This document shows, piece after piece, positions 58,865 through 64,000 of a stretch of 64,000 nucleotides of DNA. The position numbers were made by a program, and so were the translations under genes. The notes under the pieces are model-generated. The model did no database searches. It worked only from the letters and a program-made list of their open reading frames with translations, and had not been told where the DNA came from. Every line of letters begins with the position of its first letter. Position 1 is the first letter of the stretch. This DNA is from UBA5336 sp964492485 (GTDB lineage Bacteria > Pseudomonadota > Alphaproteobacteria > Caulobacterales > Hyphomonadaceae), in assembly GCA_964492485.1 (NCBI GenBank), contig CAZBKM010000005.1:1-64000 (forward strand), written 5' to 3'.

Positions 58865-60865
58865 CTATTCGGCCATCAGTGTCCGCGCCTGGGCGATCCA
58901 GTCGTCACGTTCGAACCGGCCCTGAATAGCCAATTCCTCTTCAAGTGTGGCGATCTGTTCGGCGTTCAGGTTCGCAATCTGCCAGAAGTGGAAGACTCCC
59001 GCATCATTCAGCTTGCCTTCCAGAACCTTGCCAAGACCCTTGATCTGCTTGAGGTCATCGGCCTCGCCGACCGGTGCTGTCAGCCGGCCATTGGCGTCGG
59101 TCTCTGCGCCGGCCTTGCCGCTTCCGGCCGGGCCGGACGCGGGGGCAGTGGTGTCGCCGTCGGCCGTTCCGGCACTGGCACCCGATCCGGTTGCAAGGGC
59201 CGCGCCCAGGATGTCGCCAAGGGACGCGCCGGAATCGGCCGAGCCATACTGCGCCACCGCTTCCTGTTCCTCGGCGATCTCCAGTGCCTTGATCGACAGG
59301 CTCACGCGGCGTGATCCCTTGTCGAGCTGGGTGACCTTGGCGTCAATCTTGTCCCCGGTGGCGAAGCGTTCGGGCCGCTGCTCGGACCGGTCGCGCGACA
59401 GGTCGGAACGGCGGATGAAGCTGCGCATCGGGGGATCGCCGAATTCCACCTCGATCCCGCCGGAGGTGACCTCGGTGACCACGCAGGTGACCACGGTGCC
59501 ACGGCGCAGACCGCCATCGGAAAGCGGATCCCCGGCCAGTTGCTTCATCCCGAGCGAGATCCGTTCCTTGTCCACGTCCACGTCTAGAACCTGGGCGCGC
59601 ACCACGTCGCCCTTGTTGTAGGCCTGGATCGCCTCCTCGCCGGACTTGTCCCAGGCGATGTCGTTGATGTGGACCATCCCGTCCAGTTCCGGGCCGAGAC
59701 CGACGAACAGGCCGAATTCGGTGATCCCGCGGATCTCGCCTTCGACCTCGGTGCCGATGGGGTGTTCGGCCAGGAAGGCGGACCAGGGATTGTCCTGGGT
59801 CTGCTTGAGGCCCAGAGAGATGCGGCGCTTGTCGGCGTCGACGTCGAGCACTTCCACGTCGACTTCCTGAGAGGTGGCGACGATCTTGCCGGGATGGACG
59901 TTCTTCTTTGTCCAGCTCATTTCGGAGACGTGGATGAGCCCCTCGACACCGTCCTCGAGCTCCACAAAGGCGCCGTAATCGGTGATGTTCGTGACCTGAC
60001 CGGTGAGGCGCATGCCCACCGGATACTTGAGGTCCACGCCTTCCCAGGGGTCGGCTTCGAGCTGCTTCATGCCGAGCGAGATGCGCTGGGTGTCGTGATT
60101 GATCTTGATGATCTGCACCTTCACCGTGTCGCCAACATTCACGACCTGGCTCGGATGGTTGACCCGCTTCCAGCTCATGTCGGTCACATGCAGCAGGCCA
60201 TCGATGCCACCGAGGTCCACGAAGGCACCGTAGTCGGTGATGTTCTTCACCACCCCGTCGCGCACATCTCCCTCGGCCATGTTGCCGACGATCTCGGCGC
60301 GCTGCTCGGCCCTGTTCTCTTCCAGGATCGCGCGCCGGGAAACGACCACGTTCCCGCGCGGACGGTCCATTTTCAGGATTGCGAATGGCTGCGTCTCGCC
60401 CATCAGAGGGGTCACGTCGCGCACCGGTCGAATGTCGACCTGCGATCCGGGAAGGAAGGCGTTGACGCCGCCCAGGTCGACCGTAAAGCCACCCTTCACG
60501 CGTCCGACAATGGCACCCTTCACCGGGTTCCCGGCGTTGAAGGCGTCTTCCAGGCGAATCCAGCTTTCCTCGCGACGGGCCTTGTCGCGCGACAGGATCG
60601 CATCGCCAAGCGCGTTCTCGATCCGGTCGAGATAGACTTCGACGATCGAACCGACTTCCGGCTTGGTCTCGTCATTGTTGAACTCGCGCATCGGAATGCG
60701 GCCCTCGGTCTTCAGGCCCACATCGACGATGACGAAATCGTTCTCGATCGCCGTCACGGTGGCAGGTACCACCTTGCCTTCGGTCATTGCCGCCGCGGCC
60801 GCGCTGTCCTCGAACATCGCGGCAAAATCATCGGTGGAGGGGTTCAGTGTTGTTTCGGTGTCCAT
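58865..60865 (-). CDS. rpsA: 30S ribosomal protein S1 with an extra C-terminal domain
   Basis: 666 residues. Six S1 domains bind mRNA for translation initiation (for example ITDYGAFVDLGGIDGLLHVTDMSW and ITDYGAFVELEDGVEGLIHVSEMSW in parts). The normal alphaproteobacterial end, AVAQYGSADSGASLGDILGA (about residues 539-558), is followed by a Gly/Ala/Ser-rich linker and then DDLKQIKGLGKVLEGKLNDA...RFERDDWIAQARTLMAE (603-666). That last part resembles the COG3743 helix-hairpin-helix (H3TH) domain. S1 with this tail is unusual. Downstream of cmk; upstream of ihfB. Confidence 0.95.
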   Translation of the reverse strand: MDTETTLNPSTDDFAAMFEDSAAAAAMTEGKVVPATVTAIENDFVIVDVGLKTEGRIPMREFNNDETKPEVGSIVEVYLDRIENALGDAILSRDKARREESWIRLEDAFNAGNPVKGAIVGRVKGGFTVDLGGVNAFLPGSQVDIRPVRDVTPLMGETQPFAILKMDRPRGNVVVSRRAILEENRAEQRAEIVGNMAEGDVRDGVVKNITDYGAFVDLGGIDGLLHVTDMSWKRVNHPSQVVNVGDTVKVQIIKINHDTQRISLGMKQLEADPWEGVDLKYPVGMRLTGQVTNITDYGAFVELEDGVEGLIHVSEMSWTKKNVHPGKIVATSQEVDVEVLDVDADKRRISLGLKQTQDNPWSAFLAEHPIGTEVEGEIRGITEFGLFVGLGPELDGMVHINDIAWDKSGEEAIQAYNKGDVVRAQVLDVDVDKERISLGMKQLAGDPLSDGGLRRGTVVTCVVTEVTSGGIEVEFGDPPMRSFIRRSDLSRDRSEQRPERFATGDKIDAKVTQLDKGSRRVSLSIKALEIAEEQEAVAQYGSADSGASLGDILGAALATGSGASAGTADGDTTAPASGPAGSGKAGAETDANGRLTAPVGEADDLKQIKGLGKVLEGKLNDAGVFHFWQIANLNAEQIATLEEELAIQGRFERDDWIAQARTLMAE

Positions 60866-61029
60866 TCGGTGTCCGTGGGGTCGTCTAGTTTGGGGTTGGG
60901 CTCCGCCACAGCGCCCCGCCGCCCAGACGGGACGGTGTGACGCACTCCAGGCGGATGCGAACTCGTGCGGATGGCGGGCGACCGGCCTTTGGATTTAGCG
61001 TGTGCGGAAGCCGGTTCGGCATCCGGCTG

Positions 61030-61674
61030 CTAGGACCGGTCTGGAAACTGTCGGGCGCGCACCGCTTCGATCACAGTCAGCGCCTTTTCCACAGCCGCGT
61101 CTATAGACAGGTCGGTCGTGTCGATCAAGACGGCGTCGTCGGCGCGTTTCATTGGCGCGTCCTTCCGGCCGCGATCACGGGCGTCGCGCTCGTTCAACTG
61201 CCTGATCATTTCATCCTGGGGAAGGGGCGTGCCCGCCGCAGCGAGTTCGGCGCAGCGCCGGCGGGCCCGTTCCTCCACGGCCGCGTCGATCCAGAGCTTC
61301 ACATCCGCTTCGGGGCAGATCACCGTGCCGATGTCGCGCCCGTCCAGAACCGCGCCACCCGGCTGACGGGCGAAGACACGCTGCAGGTCGAGGAGCGCCT
61401 GGCGCACCTCTCCCAGCGCGGCGACCTTGCTCGCGGCCTGGCCGGCCTCAGCCGTCCGCAGCCGGGCGTCCGGCAGGTCCGTCATGTCCAGCGAAGCGGC
61501 AAGCCGGGCCAGCGCCGGCCCGTCGTCCAGTGCAAGGCCGGCGTCCATCGCACGCACGCCCACGGCGCGGTAGAGCCGTCCCGTGTCGAGGTGCGGCAGA
61601 CGGTAATGGGCGGATATCCTGCGCGCCAGCGTGCCTTTCCCGGACGCCAGCGTGCCGTCTATGGCGATGATCAT
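61030..61674 (-). CDS. cmk: (d)CMP kinase
   Basis: 214-residue kinase that phosphorylates CMP and dCMP. The P-loop is GTLASGKGTLARR (residues 7-19), then LDTGRLYRAVGV, LDGRDIGTVICPEADVKLWIDA and NERDARDRGRKDAPMKRADDAVLIDTTDL in parts, the family pattern. Overlaps aroA by 4 bases; the aroA-cmk-rpsA-ihfB order is standard. Confidence 0.96.
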   Translation of the reverse strand: MIIAIDGTLASGKGTLARRISAHYRLPHLDTGRLYRAVGVRAMDAGLALDDGPALARLAASLDMTDLPDARLRTAEAGQAASKVAALGEVRQALLDLQRVFARQPGGAVLDGRDIGTVICPEADVKLWIDAAVEERARRRCAELAAAGTPLPQDEMIRQLNERDARDRGRKDAPMKRADDAVLIDTTDLSIDAAVEKALTVIEAVRARQFPDRS

Positions 61675-62999
61675 GGTTGGCCCTCGCGGATGTCGGCGCC
61701 TAGGGCGGTCATGTCGGCCAGGAAGGCGGGGTAGCTCGTTGCGATCATGGAAATGTCGTCGACGCTCACCGGCGACTTGCTGGCCGTTCCCATGACGAGA
61801 GCACTCATCGCGATTCGGTGATCGTGGCGGGTCTCGACCAGACCGCCGCCGGGAGGAGGGCCACCGCAGCCCTGGACGGCAAACCCGTCAGGGCGTTCCT
61901 CGGCCTCGACCCCGTTCGCGCGAAGCATCGCCACGATGGCGGCGATGCGGTCGCTCTCCTTGACGCGCAATTCCTCGGCACCGCTGACCACGGTCTCGCC
62001 GGTGGCAAAAGCGGCGGCAACGGCGAGGATCGGAAACTCGTCGATCATCGATGCAACGAGGCGTTCCGGCACCACGATGCCCTTGAGCCCGCAGGCTTCG
62101 GCCTGCAGATCGACCAGCCGCTCGCCCGCCGCCTCGCCCGTCGCTTCCGCACCGATGGGTGCCCCCATCAGGGCCAGCGCCTGCACGAGGCCGTCCCGGG
62201 TCTCGTTGGACAGGACGCCTTCAACCAGGACGCTGCCGCGCGCCGCCACGGCCGAAGCGACCAGCGCAAAGGCGGCAGAGGACGGATCGCCCGGAATCTC
62301 GGTCTCGATCGCGGTCAGCGCCTGGCCGCCGGCAAGCGTCACCGTCTGGCCGCCTCCCGGCGTTGCGGTTCGGGTCAGCCGGACGCCGAAGCCGCGCAGC
62401 ATCTTCTCCGTATGGTCGCGGGTCGTGCGTGCCTCCCGCAAGGTCGATGTCCCCTCGGCGCCGAGCGCCGCGAGCAGGATGGCGGATTTCACCTGGGCCG
62501 ATGCAACGGGGGGCGTGTAGTCGATCGGCGCGAGTCCCCGCCGCCCCGTGATTTCGAAGGGGAGACGCCCGTCGGGTGCGGCGGTGTCGACGAGCCCCAT
62601 CTGCCGGAGCGGTTCGAGGATGCGATTCATCGGTCTCCGGCGCAGGCTGTCGTCGCCCGTGAGCCGAGCGGTCAGATCATGGCCTGCCATGGCACCCATC
62701 ATGAGCCGCGAGCCGGTGCCGGAATTGCCGAAATCGAGCACACCGCCCGGGCTCGACAGTCCGCGGCCTCCCACGCCGGTCATGCGCCAGCGGCCGGGGC
62801 CCAGCCGGGTGACACCGGCGCCCAGCGCCGCCATGGCGTCGCCGGTGCGCAGGACATCGTCACCATCGAGCAGGCCGTCGAATGTGCTCGTGCCCTCTGC
62901 GAGCCCGCCGAGGATCAGCGCCCGGTGAGAGCACGACTTGTCGCCCGGCGCGCGCAGCACGCCGGACAGGCCGGCAACGGGATGGGATGTCCAGGGCAT
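61671..62999 (-). CDS. aroA: 3-phosphoshikimate 1-carboxyvinyltransferase (EPSP synthase)
   Basis: Joins PEP to shikimate 3-phosphate. The 442-residue protein has GDKSCSHRALILGG, LDFGNSGTGSRLMMGAMAG, SAQVKSAILLAAL, RDHTEKMLRGFG, NETRDG, MIDEFPILAVAAAF and ETRHDHRIAM. GDKS, SAQVK, RDHTE and NETR are the motifs that define class II EPSP synthases. GNSGTG keeps the ordinary Gly. ATG at 62999 has GGAGAG upstream; the frame is open further up without similarity. Confidence 0.95.
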   Translation of the reverse strand: MPWTSHPVAGLSGVLRAPGDKSCSHRALILGGLAEGTSTFDGLLDGDDVLRTGDAMAALGAGVTRLGPGRWRMTGVGGRGLSSPGGVLDFGNSGTGSRLMMGAMAGHDLTARLTGDDSLRRRPMNRILEPLRQMGLVDTAAPDGRLPFEITGRRGLAPIDYTPPVASAQVKSAILLAALGAEGTSTLREARTTRDHTEKMLRGFGVRLTRTATPGGGQTVTLAGGQALTAIETEIPGDPSSAAFALVASAVAARGSVLVEGVLSNETRDGLVQALALMGAPIGAEATGEAAGERLVDLQAEACGLKGIVVPERLVASMIDEFPILAVAAAFATGETVVSGAEELRVKESDRIAAIVAMLRANGVEAEERPDGFAVQGCGGPPPGGGLVETRHDHRIAMSALVMGTASKSPVSVDDISMIATSYPAFLADMTALGADIREGQP

Positions 63000-63110
63000 G
63001 GAGGCTCTCCAACACGGGGCGCGCGCAGATAATTTTGCGCTTTGACAGGGCGGTGCGTTCATGGCAAGCGCGCGCCGACATCGCAAGAATTCAGATGGGA
63101 GCAGGCCCCC

Positions 63111-63650
63111 GTGTCGAAACCTGAACTCGGAACAAAGCAGCTTTGTCCGTCGTGCGGCGCCAGGTTCTACGACCTGAACCGGCGCCCGGCGGTCTGCCCC
63201 AAATGCCAGACGGCGTTCGATCCCGACGATGACGTGGTGAAGACGACCAAAGCCAAGATGAAGGCCAAGGCCGCCGCGACGCGGGCCCGTCCCGACGATG
63301 ACGAGGACGATCTCGAGGAAGACGACGACGAGGTCGAGGCCGCGGCGCCTGTGGCCGACGCAGGTGACGATGAGGAGGAGGACGACACCGACACCTCCGC
63401 CCGCGAGCTTGGCGAGGATACGGACGACGTGGTTCTGTCGACCGACGACGAAGAGGATGACAGTGCCGTGCCCGGCGCCCCCGCCGGCTTCCAGGAGGAC
63501 AGCCTGGACGAGGACGACGATGAGGACGATAGCGGACTGATCCTCGACGACGATGATGACGACACGTTCAGCCTCGACGATGACGATCAGGACATCGACG
63601 TGGGCGAGGATGACGACATTTCTGGCGAGCCGACCGAAGACAAGACTTGA
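63111..63650 (+). CDS. FYDLN acid-rich protein (TIGR02300 family)
   Basis: 179-residue protein with an N-terminal zinc-ribbon-like GTKQLCPSCGARFYDLNRRPAVCPKC (two CxxC, and the FYDLN motif) followed by about 130 residues that are mostly Asp/Glu with some Ala/Thr. The family is conserved in Alphaproteobacteria and has no known function. Starts with GTG (63111) after GGGAGCAGG. It is divergent from aroA; a TTGACA at 63042-63047 may be its -35. Located just before tRNA-Ala. Confidence 0.9.
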   Translation: MSKPELGTKQLCPSCGARFYDLNRRPAVCPKCQTAFDPDDDVVKTTKAKMKAKAAATRARPDDDEDDLEEDDDEVEAAAPVADAGDDEEEDDTDTSARELGEDTDDVVLSTDDEEDDSAVPGAPAGFQEDSLDEDDDEDDSGLILDDDDDDTFSLDDDDQDIDVGEDDDISGEPTEDKT

Positions 63651-63694
63651 TCGCCGGACGCGGGCGCCTTATTACCCGCAACTTCCCAACCCGT

Positions 63695-63770
<76 letters not shown>

Positions 63771-63925
63771 ATCTGGCTATTGCGAAGGCCATAACGTCAC
63801 GGGGCGAATGGGCGGACTGGGGCATGGCCGTGCAGGCTGAGGCCGGCTCAAGCGGGGCTTGCGGCCACGGGCCATCTCGCCACGTTACGGGCCGCGCGAA
63901 CCTGGCCGCGTCGCAGCCGCCTCTA

Positions 63926-64000
63926 TCAGTTGGTGGCCGACGCCGTGCGAATGTCGTTGTTCAGGGACGCGAGTTCGACACTGACGATATAGGCCTTCTC
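63926..64000 (-). CDS. Possible 3' end of a gene entering from the right
   Basis: On the minus strand the frame from the window edge reads EKAYIVSVELASLNNDIRTA then SATN and stops at TGA (63926-63928). Composition looks coding, but only 24 residues are visible and no family is recognised. The 63771-63925 stretch between it and the tRNA shows no gene. Confidence 0.4.
   Translation of the reverse strand, partial: EKAYIVSVELASLNNDIRTASATN

Noticed and set aside
58323..58925. Open frame with repeat-derived peptides spanning the composite repeat and ihfB, and similar ones at 22.7, 34.1 and 51.7 kb
   Set aside because: Their shared peptides (such as KTDDEKRRSGVK) come from translating the repeat itself; no start signals or conserved protein.
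61671..62999. AroA as a natural glyphosate-resistant enzyme
   Set aside because: It has class II motifs, but the active-site segment keeps Gly (GNSGTG) where the resistant CP4 enzyme has Ala; resistance cannot be read from the sequence.

Overview
The window is a GC-rich bacterial chromosome segment with the gene order of an alphaproteobacterium around its replication origin. The block secB-dnaQ-coaE-aroE-maf-ppsR / hemE-hemH-hemJ-rho-mnmE-mnmG-rsmG-parA-parB matches the origin region of Caulobacter-like Alphaproteobacteria. CenR-, NtrZ-, FYDLN-, DUF2125- and DUF3576-type proteins point the same way. The genus cannot be fixed from the sequence; a member of the Caulobacterales/Hyphomonadales/Parvularculales neighbourhood is a reasonable guess.

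1-16.4 kb: origin neighbourhood. Genes left of 6360 mostly run leftwards (mltA, Tim44-like, dnaQ, coaE, aroE, maf, ppsR) and genes right of 6712 run rightwards (heme synthesis, rho, tRNA modification, parAB). The 352-bp gap between ppsR and hemE is the likely oriC. Three parS sites lie inside mnmE, mnmG and rsmG, just before the parAB genes that use them. 16.4-31.4 kb: an overlapping DUF3576-leuS-lptE-holA operon, a porin-like protein, an NtrZ-like protein, a ThiE/TenI-like protein, yggS, an L,D-transpeptidase-like protein, a CenR-type regulator, hpt, a zinc-ribbon membrane protein, ftsEX, DUF218, plsC, DUF2125 and a DNA glycosylase.

31.4-45 kb: accessory and metabolic genes. These are an HNH endonuclease, a FATP-type acyl-CoA synthetase, a dienelactone hydrolase, a Gld-type ABC system with a DUF4340 protein, a class IV aminotransferase, a protease-like/RimK fusion, a Bcr/CflA transporter, a Nudix hydrolase and rpmB. 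44.7-51.6 kb: DUF3108, a Suv3-like helicase, an S4 protein, TerB, fdxA, carD and rpoH. 51.8-56.9 kb: a probable zinc-uptake locus, with ZIP and HupE divergent from ZrgA, a LolCDE-type ABC transporter and DUF3299, and a Zur-box-like palindrome between them. 57-64 kb: a beta-propeller phytase, ihfB, an rpsA with an unusual C-terminal domain, cmk, aroA, a FYDLN acidic protein and tRNA-Ala(GGC).

The most unusual feature is a family of dispersed palindromic repeats made of two modules (A and B), found at 2.7, 22.7, 34.1, 34.3, 39.7, 43.6, 51.6 and 58.3 kb. They start exactly at gene ends: the stop codons of eight genes (dnaQ, the NtrZ-like gene, the acyl-CoA synthetase, the dienelactone hydrolase, the DUF4340 gene, the Nudix gene, rpoH and ihfB) lie in, or touch, the first bases of a repeat. 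In a ninth gene (ThiE-like) the coding frame runs into the repeat and gains about 18 residues. No rRNA, CRISPR array, prophage, transposase or restriction system was seen.
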